In this document: positions 1-7,985 of the stretch, piece by piece
Layout of the letters: the number at the start of each line of letters is the position of its first letter
How positions within the stretch are numbered: the stretch's first letter is position 1
Origin: Solibacillus sp. FSL R7-0682
GTDB taxonomy: Bacteria > Bacillota > Bacilli > Bacillales_A > Planococcaceae
Direction of reading: 5' to 3'
DNA: 64,000 bases
Assembly: GCF_038005985.1 (NCBI RefSeq)
Contig: NZ_JBBOUI010000001.1
Coordinates: 2,934,001-2,998,000, forward strand
Notes under the pieces: model-generated
Database searches by the model: none
Told to the model about the DNA's origin: nothing
The model's input: the letters and a program-made list of their open reading frames with translations, nothing else
Translations under genes and position numbers: made by a program

Positions 1-1505
1 TCCATTAGTTGCTCTGATTCACGTACATAAACAAATCCGCGTGATAAAATTTCTGGACCTGAGGCAATTTTCTTTTGTGCTCTATTTAATGTCACAACTA
101 CAATGAAAATACCATCTTGTGATAATAATTTACGATCTCTTAACACGATATTGCCAACATCTCCAACACCAATGCCGTCAATTAATACGTTACCAGCTTG
201 TACACGACCTGTCATACGCATTTTACCGTTTTTATATTCAACAATATCGCCTTTATCTGCGATAAAAATTTGTGATTTTTGTAAGCCTACTTCTTGTGCT
301 AACTTAGAGTGTGCAATTAACATGCGATACTCCCCTTGAATCGGCACGAAATATTTTGGCTTCATGAAGTTCAGCATTAATTTTAAATCTTCTGCACTAC
401 CATGCCCTGATACGTGGACTTTCTTGTTTGACGTCATGATTGTTGCACCAGCTTTAGCTAGTTGGTTCATTGTATTATACATTTGAACCTCCATGCTAGG
501 AGATGGTGTAAATGTAATTAATACTGTATCGGTATTTCTAATTTTGACATCACGGTGGTGTTTACGCACAATTTTATCAAGTGCATCAAGTGGTTCACCT
601 TTATTACCCGTTGCCATAATAATAATTTCATCATCTTCATATTTATGAATTTCATTAACAGGTATAATTGTATCTTCATCAATTTCTAAATACCCTAAGT
701 TAACACCAATATCTACAATTTTTTCTAACGATTTGCCGACAACAGCTACTTTACGGTAAGATGCTGCTGCTTGCTTAAATACTTGTTGAACACGAATAAA
801 GTTAGAAGCATAAAGTGCAATAATAATTCGACCTGGTGCCGAATGGAATGTTTTTTGTAATTCCTCGGCAATAACGGCTTCACTTGTAGTATAACCTGGA
901 CGTTCTGCTTCAATCGATTCTGATAACAGCATAAATACGCCTTCTTCACCAAGCATTGCCATTTTCGCTAAATCTGGTTTAAATTTACCTGTAGCGGATT
1001 GGTCAAACTTGAATTCTCCCGTATGCACGATTGCTCCTTCTGAAGTGTGGAACACAATTCCTAATGAATCTGGAATACTATGTGTTGTATGGAAGAATGT
1101 CACATAAGTCGAGTTAAAGTTCATACGACTATTGCTCGTTACTTCGAAAAACTTCACCTGATAAGGAGCAGGTAATTCTTTTAAATGCTCTTTTGCTAAA
1201 GCAATTGTTAATTTCGAACCGTACACAGGTGCTTTAACTTTCTTTAATACATATGCAATCGAGCCAATTGCATCTTCATGTCCGTGGGTTAAGAAAATCC
1301 CTTTAACACGCTCTTTATTTTCTTCCAGATAAGTGATATCTGGGATTACGATATCAATTCCAAGCATTTCGTCCTCTGGGAACATAAGCCCACTGTCTAC
1401 TACGAATAGCTCTTCGTCAATTTCGATTACATACATTGATTTTCCGATTTCGCCAACTCCACCTAATGGAATGACACGGATTAGTTCATTTTTTGATTTT
1501 GTCAC
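1..1505 (-). CDS. rnjB: Ribonuclease J2 (RNase J family), C-terminus cut by window start
   Basis: Metallo-beta-lactamase/beta-CASP RNase of the RNase J family, which acts in mRNA decay and RNA maturation in complex with RNase J1. About 501 residues are visible of roughly 555; the end lies beyond base 1. The start is GTG at 1505 (MTKSKNELIRVIPLGGVGE), preceded by an AGGAGG box. The metal site is degenerate: HGHEDA replaces the J1-type HGHEDH, HTGEFKFD replaces HTGDFKFD, and LLSESIEAE stands where J1 has an Asp (LLSDS). The beta-CASP motif VSGHGSAEDL is kept. The degenerate site and the position after dapA (as in B. subtilis) point to J2 and not J1. A terminator separates it from dapA, so it may have its own promoter, but none was clear. 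Confidence 0.9.
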   Translation of the reverse strand, partial: MTKSKNELIRVIPLGGVGEIGKSMYVIEIDEELFVVDSGLMFPEDEMLGIDIVIPDITYLEENKERVKGIFLTHGHEDAIGSIAYVLKKVKAPVYGSKLTIALAKEHLKELPAPYQVKFFEVTSNSRMNFNSTYVTFFHTTHSIPDSLGIVFHTSEGAIVHTGEFKFDQSATGKFKPDLAKMAMLGEEGVFMLLSESIEAERPGYTTSEAVIAEELQKTFHSAPGRIIIALYASNFIRVQQVFKQAAASYRKVAVVGKSLEKIVDIGVNLGYLEIDEDTIIPVNEIHKYEDDEIIIMATGNKGEPLDALDKIVRKHHRDVKIRNTDTVLITFTPSPSMEVQMYNTMNQLAKAGATIMTSNKKVHVSGHGSAEDLKLMLNFMKPKYFVPIQGEYRMLIAHSKLAQEVGLQKSQIFIADKGDIVEYKNGKMRMTGRVQAGNVLIDGIGVGDVGNIVLRDRKLLSQDGIFIVVVTLNRAQKKIASGPEILSRGFVYVRESEQLM

Positions 1506-1648
1506 TTTGTTTCCTCCTAAAATGTTCCGAACAGCAACCACTTAAGATTCATTATACGGTGAGAATGGCGTTAGTACAAATAAAAAAAGTGTTTTTCTAT
1601 TTGATCAGAAAAATCCTAACCGTATACTATGTGTTTTTAAATAAGGAC

Positions 1649-1686
1649 GAAAAAAAATGACCGCCAACTACGAGCATTGGCGGTCA
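1649..1686 (-). terminator. Intrinsic terminator after dapA
   Basis: On the minus strand a perfect 10-bp stem (arms 1658-1667 and 1677-1686, loop 9 nt) is followed by a run of U from 1657 downwards. It lies just beyond the dapA stop and before rnjB. Confidence 0.85.
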
Positions 1687-1694
1687 CTATATAT

Positions 1695-2606
1695 TTAGAT
1701 ATTTTGCAAGGCACGGAACTTTTCTGCCTTCGCTTGATACGTTTCCCAAATTTCATCGAATGCAGCCTTTTCTTCAGGTAGCATTTCCATCATTGGCATT
1801 CGCACATCTAACGTGTCAAAACCAAGCTTCGTCATCGCATATTTAATTGGCGATGGGTTTGGCTGTGCGAATAATGCGCGAACAAGTGGAAGTAAGGCAC
1901 GGTGAATTTGCGCTGCCTCTTGATGACGCCCTTCTTCAAATGCTCGAATCATTTGCTGCATATCCTTTCCAATTACATGAGACGCAACAGAAATAATGCC
2001 ACGTCCTCCGATTGCAAGTAATGGTAACGTTAAACCATCATCACCCGAGTATACATAAAAGTCTGATTCGACATTTTCAATGATGTCACCCATTTGATCT
2101 AAGTTACCACTTGCTTCTTTTATGCACGTGATATTTTCTACGTCTCTACTTAACGCAATTGTCGTATCCGCTAAAATATTCGCACCTGTACGCCCCGGCA
2201 CGTTATATAGCATTACTGGTAAGGATGTTTGTTTTGCAATTGTTTCAAAGTGTGCATACATACCACGTTGATTTGGCTTATTGTAATAAGGTGTTACTAG
2301 CATAATGCCGTTAGCACCATTTTCTTCCGCCTTATGTGTCATCATTATGGAATAAGCCGTTTCATTATCACCAGTCCCTGCAATAACTGGAACACGCCCA
2401 GCTACCTTTTCAACTGTAAATCGCACGACTTCAATTTTTTCATCAGTCGACATCGTTGGGTTTTCTGATGTCGTACCACAAGCGATAATAGAATCAGTGC
2501 CATTATCGATTAGATGATTGATAATACGTTCAAGCTCTGGATAGTTAATTGTACCGTCTTTTTTAAACGGTGTAATCATAGCAGTTCCAATACGTCCGAA
2601 ATCCAT
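1695..2606 (-). CDS. dapA: 4-hydroxy-tetrahydrodipicolinate synthase
   Basis: Condenses pyruvate with aspartate semialdehyde to give hydroxytetrahydrodipicolinate, the first committed step to lysine, diaminopimelate and dipicolinate; cytosolic TIM-barrel enzyme. The protein is 303 aa. Visible motifs are GTTSE (44-48), the catalytic Tyr134 in LYNVPGRTG with Arg139, and the Schiff-base lysine Lys163 in CIKEASGN. It starts with ATG after a GGGGAG ribosome site, 14 bp after the asd stop. It lies with asd and dpaAB, so substrate supply and spore dipicolinate synthesis are adjacent. B. subtilis has dapG between asd and dapA; here there is no room for it. Confidence 0.95.
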   Translation of the reverse strand: MDFGRIGTAMITPFKKDGTINYPELERIINHLIDNGTDSIIACGTTSENPTMSTDEKIEVVRFTVEKVAGRVPVIAGTGDNETAYSIMMTHKAEENGANGIMLVTPYYNKPNQRGMYAHFETIAKQTSLPVMLYNVPGRTGANILADTTIALSRDVENITCIKEASGNLDQMGDIIENVESDFYVYSGDDGLTLPLLAIGGRGIISVASHVIGKDMQQMIRAFEEGRHQEAAQIHRALLPLVRALFAQPNPSPIKYAMTKLGFDTLDVRMPMMEMLPEEKAAFDEIWETYQAKAEKFRALQNI

Positions 2607-2620
2607 GCAAATCTCCCCTT

Positions 2621-3661
2621 TTATAGTAAGTTATCCTCTAGCAATGCTTCCGCGATTTGAATTGAGTTTAATGCAGCCCCTTTTAATAAGTTGTCTGAAA
2701 CAATCCATAAATGGAACCCTTTCTTATTATCTAAATCTCGGCGAATACGACCTACAAAAGTTGGATCTTCATTTTCTGCAAAAATTGGCATAGGGTATAA
2801 TTGTTGCGTAATATCGTCTTGCAATACAATGTTTGGCGCATCCTTTAGTACTGAAAAAATTTCTTCTACTGTCGCTTCTTTTTCTAATTCAATATAAACA
2901 GATTCAGAGTGACCTGATACAACTGGTACACGTACACATGTTGCTGCAACTTTCATGTCAGGTGCTTCCATAATTTTTTTCGTTTCATTAATCATTTTCA
3001 TTTCTTCATATGTAAATCCATTTTCAGTGAACTTATCAATTTGTGGAATTACATTGCGTGCAATTGGATAATGTTTTTCGTCAGACTTTACTGGTAACAC
3101 TTTTGCTTCTACATTTTTACCAGCGTCCCATTGTGCATTTTGTTCACGTAATTCTTCAATTGCTGCAATACCCGAACCTGACACTGCTTGGTAAGTTGAC
3201 ACGACAACTTTTGTTAACCCAAACTTTTCTCGAATCGGTTGTAATGCCGCAACCATTTGAATTGTAGAACAGTTCGGATTGGCGATAATGCCTTTTGGAA
3301 TATCTTTTAATGCATGGCGATTCACTTCAGGTACGACTAACGGTACTTCAGGATCCATACGGAAATGACTCGTATTATCAATAACAATGGCACCACGTTT
3401 TGCTGCTTCAGGCGCAAGCACGGCCGAAACAGAGCCCCCCGCTGAGAATAATGCTACATCAATACCTTCAAAACTTTCTGGTGTTGCTTCTTCAATTGTA
3501 TATGTTTGACCATTAAACTCGATTGGGTTGCCTGCTGAACGAGCAGACGCTAAAAATTTTATCGATTTAATCGGAAATTTGCGCTCAACTAATTTTTCCA
3601 TCATTTTTGTACCTACTGCTCCTGTTGCCCCAACTACGGCAACATTCAATTGCTTTGTCAT
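2621..3661 (-). CDS. asd: Aspartate-semialdehyde dehydrogenase
   Basis: Reduces aspartyl phosphate to aspartate semialdehyde with NADPH, feeding lysine, threonine, methionine and dipicolinate synthesis. The protein is 346 aa, the usual family length. The nucleotide-binding motif GATGAVG is at 11-17, the catalytic Cys131 lies in NPNCSTIQM, and QAVSGSG and the later VSGHSESV active-site segment are present. An AGGAGAG site precedes the ATG. It follows dpaB after 84 bp that contain a possible extended -10 promoter, so it may be transcribed in growth independently of the spore genes. Confidence 0.95.
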   Translation of the reverse strand: MTKQLNVAVVGATGAVGTKMMEKLVERKFPIKSIKFLASARSAGNPIEFNGQTYTIEEATPESFEGIDVALFSAGGSVSAVLAPEAAKRGAIVIDNTSHFRMDPEVPLVVPEVNRHALKDIPKGIIANPNCSTIQMVAALQPIREKFGLTKVVVSTYQAVSGSGIAAIEELREQNAQWDAGKNVEAKVLPVKSDEKHYPIARNVIPQIDKFTENGFTYEEMKMINETKKIMEAPDMKVAATCVRVPVVSGHSESVYIELEKEATVEEIFSVLKDAPNIVLQDDITQQLYPMPIFAENEDPTFVGRIRRDLDNKKGFHLWIVSDNLLKGAALNSIQIAEALLEDNLL

Positions 3662-3698
3662 GTCTCATCTCTCCTAAAATAAACTGTATGTATATAAT

Positions 3699-3714
3699 GT
3701 TGGATATTGTATCA
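3699..3714 (-). promoter_or_regulatory. Possible extended -10 promoter for asd-dapA
   Basis: In the dpaB-asd gap the minus strand has TGATACAAT (3714-3706), an extended -10 (TGN plus TACAAT), about 45 nt before the asd start. No convincing -35 was found, so this is a weak inference. Confidence 0.35.
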
Positions 3715-3745
3715 CAAATAATTTGAATTGTGTTAGATTATTTGA

Positions 3746-4336
3746 TTATTTAAAAAATTGTATTAATATTGGTTGAACTTGTTTTTTATGAACGAGCACA
3801 TACTCGACAGTTTCGAGCATTTTTGTAAAATCCGCAATGAGTGACGTTGGTTTTTTTATTGGATCGTCTTGACCGAATGGAATAAAATATACATTTTTTG
3901 CATTTAATAATTTCATTATGTTCATTCCATTTAAGCCTAGTGCATCGTTCGTAGATATGCCAAGTACAACTGGTGAACCATTTCTAAGTGTTGCCTTTGC
4001 AGCCATTAATACTGGACTATCTGTTGCAGCATTTGCAAACTTACTAATCGAGTTGCCTGTCATTGGGGCAATGACCATACAGTCAAGGGGGTTTTTCGGT
4101 CCAAACGGCTCTGCTTCTAAAATAGAACTCACTACTTTTTCCCCAGCTAACGCTTCTATCTTTTCAATCCATTCTTCTCCTGTTCCAAATCGTGTTGCTG
4201 CATGTAGTACAGATGGTGTAATAATCGGTACTACCGTTGCCCCTGCCTCTCTAAACTGTGCAATTTTAGGAACAACGTCCTCATACGTACAGTGCGATGC
4301 AGTAATTCCTAGACCGATACGTTTTCCTTCAAGCAC
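3746..4336 (-). CDS. dpaB: Dipicolinate synthase subunit B
   Basis: Flavoprotein-like subunit (SpoVFB) of dipicolinate synthase, which makes the dipicolinic acid loaded into spores; works with DpaA in the mother cell. The protein is 196 aa and opens with MLEGKRIGLGITASHC, the typical flavoprotein-family start with a beta strand and GITAS. The internal VIAPMTGNSISKFAN and PVVLGISTNDALG segments are characteristic of the family. The start overlaps the dpaA end by 8 bp, indicating translational coupling. It marks the organism as a spore former. Confidence 0.9.
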   Translation of the reverse strand: MLEGKRIGLGITASHCTYEDVVPKIAQFREAGATVVPIITPSVLHAATRFGTGEEWIEKIEALAGEKVVSSILEAEPFGPKNPLDCMVIAPMTGNSISKFANAATDSPVLMAAKATLRNGSPVVLGISTNDALGLNGMNIMKLLNAKNVYFIPFGQDDPIKKPTSLIADFTKMLETVEYVLVHKKQVQPILIQFFK

Positions 4337-5105
4337 TTTTATCCTTCCTTCCTAAATCAAGCATCGTTTCATATAAAATATTTGCTGCCGCTTGCGGAAA
4401 GTATTTCCCGGGCAATGCTGGTAACAGTTCATATTGTGATAATACGAGATTATTTAAACAGCCTGGCGCAGACGCAACATCATAAATTGGGCAAGACAAC
4501 CAACTTTCGTATTCCTTCGATAACCATTGAGTGGGAATTGTATTAATGATCAAATCTGCCGTACATGGTACATCTGCTTCAAGCAACATACCTTCATATC
4601 CATAAGCATTTGCTTCCGCACATTGAGCTTCTGAACGTACCGCAATTTGAACATTTGCCTTTAGCCTACTTAAAAATAATGCGAGCATTTTAGCTACACG
4701 CCCAAAACCTGTTATGACAATTTTTTTATTTTGCACACTTACACGCTGTACAAATAAATGTGCTAGAAACCCCTCTGCAGTTAATGCAGCATTTTTCCAA
4801 ATGAATGCTTCATTTTGTAAATAATAAATTGGTTTTACATCCTGCAAATGCTTTTGCCAATGTTCATCGATTCGCCCAGCAAAAATTTGGGCAGAACGAA
4901 TACCATACAGCTCATCGACTTCGATTTTTAATGGCTGAATTGGTAATACAATAATTGTTGGATGAAATTCTAAAATCGCTTTATTTAGTGATTCATCCCA
5001 TTTCGTCGTACATTTATAGTAAATTGTCCGCTCTTTACTCGTTAATTGTTTGGCGAGTAACTTCATTCGCTCGTCTGTACCAATAATGAGCCAACGTTCT
5101 TTCAT
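4329..5105 (-). CDS. dpaA: Dipicolinate synthase subunit A, divergent
   Basis: Rossmann-fold dehydrogenase-like subunit (SpoVFA) of dipicolinate synthase. The start chosen is ATG at 5105 (MKERWLIIGTDER), which overlaps the ymxH stop in an ATGA; an upstream in-frame extension runs inside ymxH and is less likely. That gives 258 aa, shorter than the roughly 297 aa recalled for B. subtilis. The nucleotide motif reads ITGFGRVAKM (B. subtilis has GLGRTG) and the C-terminal conserved LPGxxxPxTAG segment reads LPGKYFPQAAAN. Assignment rests on the Rossmann domain plus its position before dpaB; the divergence is noted as a finding. Confidence 0.8.
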   Translation of the reverse strand: MKERWLIIGTDERMKLLAKQLTSKERTIYYKCTTKWDESLNKAILEFHPTIIVLPIQPLKIEVDELYGIRSAQIFAGRIDEHWQKHLQDVKPIYYLQNEAFIWKNAALTAEGFLAHLFVQRVSVQNKKIVITGFGRVAKMLALFLSRLKANVQIAVRSEAQCAEANAYGYEGMLLEADVPCTADLIINTIPTQWLSKEYESWLSCPIYDVASAPGCLNNLVLSQYELLPALPGKYFPQAAANILYETMLDLGRKDKSA

Positions 5106-5371
5106 GGTGTAGGATGCTTCATTGTAGATGTAGTTTTGTGAAATAAAATCCGGTCTTCCCCAACCAACAGTATTTCTTCCCACGGAATATACTTCACCAT
5201 ACCCGCTTTCTTTTTTTGAAAAGGCATTTTTACCATTTGCGCAGGCATTTCAAAACCTAATATTTTTCCTGTTTTCGGGTCAAAAATACATTCCGTTTCT
5301 GCTAAAAATCCGTAACGAATCCCTTTTTCCATTTCAATTAATTCTTTCTCAGCAAGCTCTGATAACAGCAT
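5102..5371 (-). CDS. ymxH: PRC-barrel protein of YlmC/YmxH family
   Basis: Small PRC-barrel protein, 89 aa from the ATG at 5371 (MLLSELAEKELIEMEKG), with a strong AAGGAGG site 3-12 nt upstream; the longer in-frame extension lacks such a site. The fold is recognised by the opening LSELAEKEL and the IFDPKTGKILGFEM strand pair. Function is not established; the family is linked to sporulation because it is often next to dpa genes. It overlaps dpaA by 4 bp (ATGA), so ymxH-dpaA-dpaB is likely one translationally coupled unit. In B. subtilis ymxH lies next to mlpA (ymxG); here an ABC cassette separates them. Confidence 0.85.
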   Translation of the reverse strand: MLLSELAEKELIEMEKGIRYGFLAETECIFDPKTGKILGFEMPAQMVKMPFQKKKAGMVKYIPWEEILLVGEDRILFHKTTSTMKHPTP

Positions 5372-5401
5372 CGTCAGCCTCCTTCGTGTTGAGCTTATAA
5401 A

Positions 5402-5429
5402 TACTATATGCAATAGCACAATTGATTGT
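5402..5429 (-). promoter_or_regulatory. Candidate sigmaK promoter for ymxH-dpaA-dpaB
   Basis: The minus strand carries CATATAGTA (5410-5402), an exact match to the recalled sigmaK -10 pattern CATAnnnTA. An AC dinucleotide (5429-5428) lies 17 nt upstream, matching the short sigmaK -35. It sits 31 nt before the ymxH start. Dipicolinate synthase is a late mother-cell function, so this fits; the motif is short and could occur by chance. Confidence 0.5.
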
Positions 5430-5431
5430 GC
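5416..5431 (-). promoter_or_regulatory. 16-bp palindrome upstream of ymxH
   Basis: GCACAAT-TG-ATTGTGC is a perfect inverted repeat with 7-bp arms, overlapping the putative -35 of the ymxH promoter. It could bind a dimeric regulator; which one is unknown. Confidence 0.4.
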
Positions 5432-5475
5432 GACAAGGCTTTTTGAAAATTTATTCTAGACGTCATTACCAATAA

Positions 5476-5498
5476 CTGTATATACTGTATATATACAG
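5476..5498 (+). promoter_or_regulatory. Operator-like inverted repeat before the GntR-ABC genes
   Basis: CTGTATATA-CTGTA-TATATACAG is a perfect 9-bp inverted repeat; its right part (5485-5498) is also a 14-bp palindrome by itself. It starts 46 nt before the TTG start of the repressor and overlaps a possible promoter (TTACCA, 16 nt, TATATA). This fits autoregulation by the YtrA-type GntR repressor encoded just downstream. Confidence 0.6.
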
Positions 5499-5521
5499 AT
5501 TTAGTAAATTGAGGTGAAATT

Positions 5522-5899
5522 TTGATTATTAAATTAAGTAATAATAGTGACAAACCAATCTACGAGCAAATTACTGAACAGCTAAAGCAAGCCATCTTAT
5601 GTGGAACCCTTGTTACAGGAGATGCACTCCCTTCGATTCGTGCTCTTGCAAAGGAATTAAAAATTAGCGTCATGACGACAAAACGTGCCTATGCGGATTT
5701 AGAACGTGACGGATTTATTGAAACGGTTGCAGGTAAAGGAAGCTTCGTATCTGATCGTAATCAGGATTTTTTACGAGAAGCGCTAGTTCGCCAAATTGAA
5801 GTGCATTTTACAAAGGCAATCTCGATTGCAAAAACGGCAAATGTTCGTCAAGACGAACTAATCGAGCTATTACAAGTGTTATTGGAGGAATCTACATGA
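5522..5899 (+). CDS. GntR family transcriptional regulator, YtrA subfamily
   Basis: A 125-aa regulator with an N-terminal winged helix-turn-helix (about 10-70; PIYEQITEQLKQAI, LPSIRALAKELKIS, TTKRAYADLERDGFIETVAGKGSFV) and only a short helical tail. The lack of a large effector domain is the hallmark of the YtrA subfamily, whose genes head ABC transporter operons and repress them. It begins with TTG, 4 nt after a GAGGTGA site. It overlaps the next gene by 4 bp. The inverted repeat just upstream is the likely operator. What inducer acts is not visible; relatives often respond to cell-wall-active compounds. Confidence 0.88.
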   Translation: MIIKLSNNSDKPIYEQITEQLKQAILCGTLVTGDALPSIRALAKELKISVMTTKRAYADLERDGFIETVAGKGSFVSDRNQDFLREALVRQIEVHFTKAISIAKTANVRQDELIELLQVLLEEST

Positions 5900-6762
5900 A
5901 TGCGATTGAAATGAAGTACGTATCCAAACAATTTAAAAATTTCCGTTTAAATAATCTATCTTTTACTGTTGAATGTGGAACGATTGCAGGGTTTATTGGT
6001 CAAAATGCAGCTGGTAAATCCTCAACGATTAAGTTGATTTTAAATTTATTAAAAAAACAGGAAGGCGAAATTCTAATTTTCGGAAAAGATCATGTCGAAC
6101 ACGAAGTAGAATTGAAGGCACAGATTGGGGTAGTTTTTGATGAATTACACGTGCCTGACTATTTGACACCAAAAGAGCTAGATGTTCTATACGGTCATGT
6201 GTACTTGTCTTGGGATCGACCTTATTTTGATCGTTTATTATTACAACTAGATGTACCGAAATATGACACCGTAAAAACAATGTCGAAAGGGACGAAGATG
6301 AAACTTGCTCTTTGTTTAGCACTAGCTCATCGACCGAAGCTTTTAATATTAGATGAACCGACAAGTGGACTAGATCCAATCGTAAGAGATGAAGTACTTG
6401 AAATCCTACAGGGGTTTATGGAAAACGAAGAGCATGCTATCCTCATTTCTTCTCATATTACAACAGATCTAGAAAAAATCGCTGATACAATTACATTTAT
6501 TCACGAAGGTGAAATTTTATTTAGTGATAATAAGGATGAATTATTGTATGGCTATGGTATTTGGAAAGGATCACATGAAGAAGCACATATTATTCCGAAG
6601 CATTCAATTATCGGGACGAAGGATTCCGCCTTTGGCATTTCTCATTTAGTGATACGAGAATATGTCAATCCGATTATTCAGCTAGAGAAGCCAACAATTG
6701 ATGATATTATGCTGTATTTTGTAAAGGGGCGTCGTCGAATATATGATTCAGTATCTTTGTAA
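5896..6762 (+). CDS. ABC transporter ATP-binding protein
   Basis: A 288-aa ATPase of the ABC-2 export type. Walker A GQNAAGKS is at 35-42, the Walker B LLILDEP at 149-155, D-loop SGLDP follows, and the switch His is His187 in ISSH. The signature is atypical, MSKGTK (129-134) where LSGGQ is usual; this is common in YtrB-like ATPases. It starts in the last codon of the repressor gene (ATGA) and its end overlaps the next membrane gene by 20 bp. Together these imply one operon for an exporter or cell-surface stress pump; the substrate is unknown. Confidence 0.88.
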   Translation: MNAIEMKYVSKQFKNFRLNNLSFTVECGTIAGFIGQNAAGKSSTIKLILNLLKKQEGEILIFGKDHVEHEVELKAQIGVVFDELHVPDYLTPKELDVLYGHVYLSWDRPYFDRLLLQLDVPKYDTVKTMSKGTKMKLALCLALAHRPKLLILDEPTSGLDPIVRDEVLEILQGFMENEEHAILISSHITTDLEKIADTITFIHEGEILFSDNKDELLYGYGIWKGSHEEAHIIPKHSIIGTKDSAFGISHLVIREYVNPIIQLEKPTIDDIMLYFVKGRRRIYDSVSL

Positions 6763-7345
6763 ATTCTACAGTGGACAGCTATCTTTATGGTTTTATTTTT
6801 ATCCAGTTCTTGTTGCGCTTTTTTCATTAATTCTTTTTTTAACAAATGGGGAACATGCAGCCTATTTGCTGATGACGACATGCGTCACAATTTTGTGTGC
6901 ATTCTATTTTGATTTACGCGAGCAGCAACGCATCATGACCGCTATATTTCCAATAAAAAAAAGTACACTTTTAAAAACTGACTTCATTTTTATTTTTCGC
7001 TATACTTGTCTTTTTTTTATTAGCACAATTATTTATTTCGGTCTTTTCAGTTCATTATTTCAACAAAAATTGATTCTTCCTACCATTCAATTCTTGATCA
7101 TGCTAATTAGTCTAAGCTTTATCATTATTGGTCTATTTTTTAGTTTTCGATTTATAAAGTACGGTAAATCGCTAAATGTTTTAATGATTTTAATGCCCGC
7201 AATAATTTTCGGATTAAATCCAATCATTACATTTTTTACAACATCACAGCTACTTGTCTCGTTAGTCTTTAGTGGTAGCATCATTTTTTTAATGATGAGC
7301 CTGTGGGTTAGAATGGTTCAGGACGAGAGGAGTGATGTTGCATGA
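6743..7345 (+). CDS. ABC-2 type membrane protein of the GntR-ABC operon
   Basis: A 200-aa very hydrophobic protein with about six predicted membrane helices, in pairs at about 18-54, 90-130 and 145-190. It resembles ABC-2 family permeases by size, topology and context, not by a motif I can name. It is translationally coupled to the ATPase before it (20-bp overlap) and to the membrane gene after it (4-bp overlap). It probably forms the membrane part of the exporter. AT-rich codon use is more marked than in the neighbouring housekeeping genes, which fits an accessory gene. Confidence 0.75.
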   Translation: MIQYLCKFYSGQLSLWFYFYPVLVALFSLILFLTNGEHAAYLLMTTCVTILCAFYFDLREQQRIMTAIFPIKKSTLLKTDFIFIFRYTCLFFISTIIYFGLFSSLFQQKLILPTIQFLIMLISLSFIIIGLFFSFRFIKYGKSLNVLMILMPAIIFGLNPIITFFTTSQLLVSLVFSGSIIFLMMSLWVRMVQDERSDVA

Positions 7346-7959
7346 TGTCCTTACTGAAAATGCATTTTTATTTATCGAAAAAAATAATTCTCTTAATTAC
7401 ATTTCTTAATGTCGGCATACTAGTTACCAATTTAATTATTTTTGAGGCCAAATTAAGCATTACTATTATATACTTTGTTATATTCCCTGTATCAGCAATT
7501 AGCTATTTATTTGAAAACCATTTTATAAAATTAGTACGAACGATGCCTATTCCATCAAAACTATTTATTAAAAGTATTTTCACTTTCTGTTCTCTACTAA
7601 TATTGAGCATCATTTTTCCTTACATGATTCATCAATTTATTTTTTATAATAAACAACAGATTAGCCATTTTGAATTATTGTCTAGCCTTGGTTTCATTGC
7701 TATCGGTATAGCTTATACCGGAGCTGTTATTAATCAAGCATTATCCAAGCCATTAAAACAATTAAAAAGCATTTCAATCAGTACCTTTTTTCTGTATTTC
7801 TTTACATTATTCTTTTCCCATACACTTTTATTATTCATCTTTAACAATTTATTGGGCTTTAAGTTAATAGGCGGACTGATCATCCCCATTACTAGCATCG
7901 TTCTTTTTTTCAAACAATATAACAGAACCGTTCAAAACTATTTACAAGTTGAGTTTTAA
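7342..7959 (+). CDS. Second membrane protein of the GntR-ABC operon
   Basis: A 205-aa membrane protein with about six helices (for example about 15-32, 38-55, 77-97, 107-127, 146-168, 172-193). No family motif is recognised. It starts in an ATGA overlap with the previous gene and is the last gene of the cassette; a strong plus-strand terminator follows at 8011. It may pair with the previous protein as a heterodimeric permease. The sequence is unusually rich in Ile, Phe and Leu. Confidence 0.7.
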   Translation: MMSLLKMHFYLSKKIILLITFLNVGILVTNLIIFEAKLSITIIYFVIFPVSAISYLFENHFIKLVRTMPIPSKLFIKSIFTFCSLLILSIIFPYMIHQFIFYNKQQISHFELLSSLGFIAIGIAYTGAVINQALSKPLKQLKSISISTFFLYFFTLFFSHTLLLFIFNNLLGFKLIGGLIIPITSIVLFFKQYNRTVQNYLQVEF

Positions 7960-7985
7960 AGATAGTCATATTAGAAATATAAAGA

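Noticed and set aside
3918-4355. Plus-strand 145-codon frame over dpaB
   Set aside because: Exactly antisense to dpaB, no ribosome site; shadow of a real gene.
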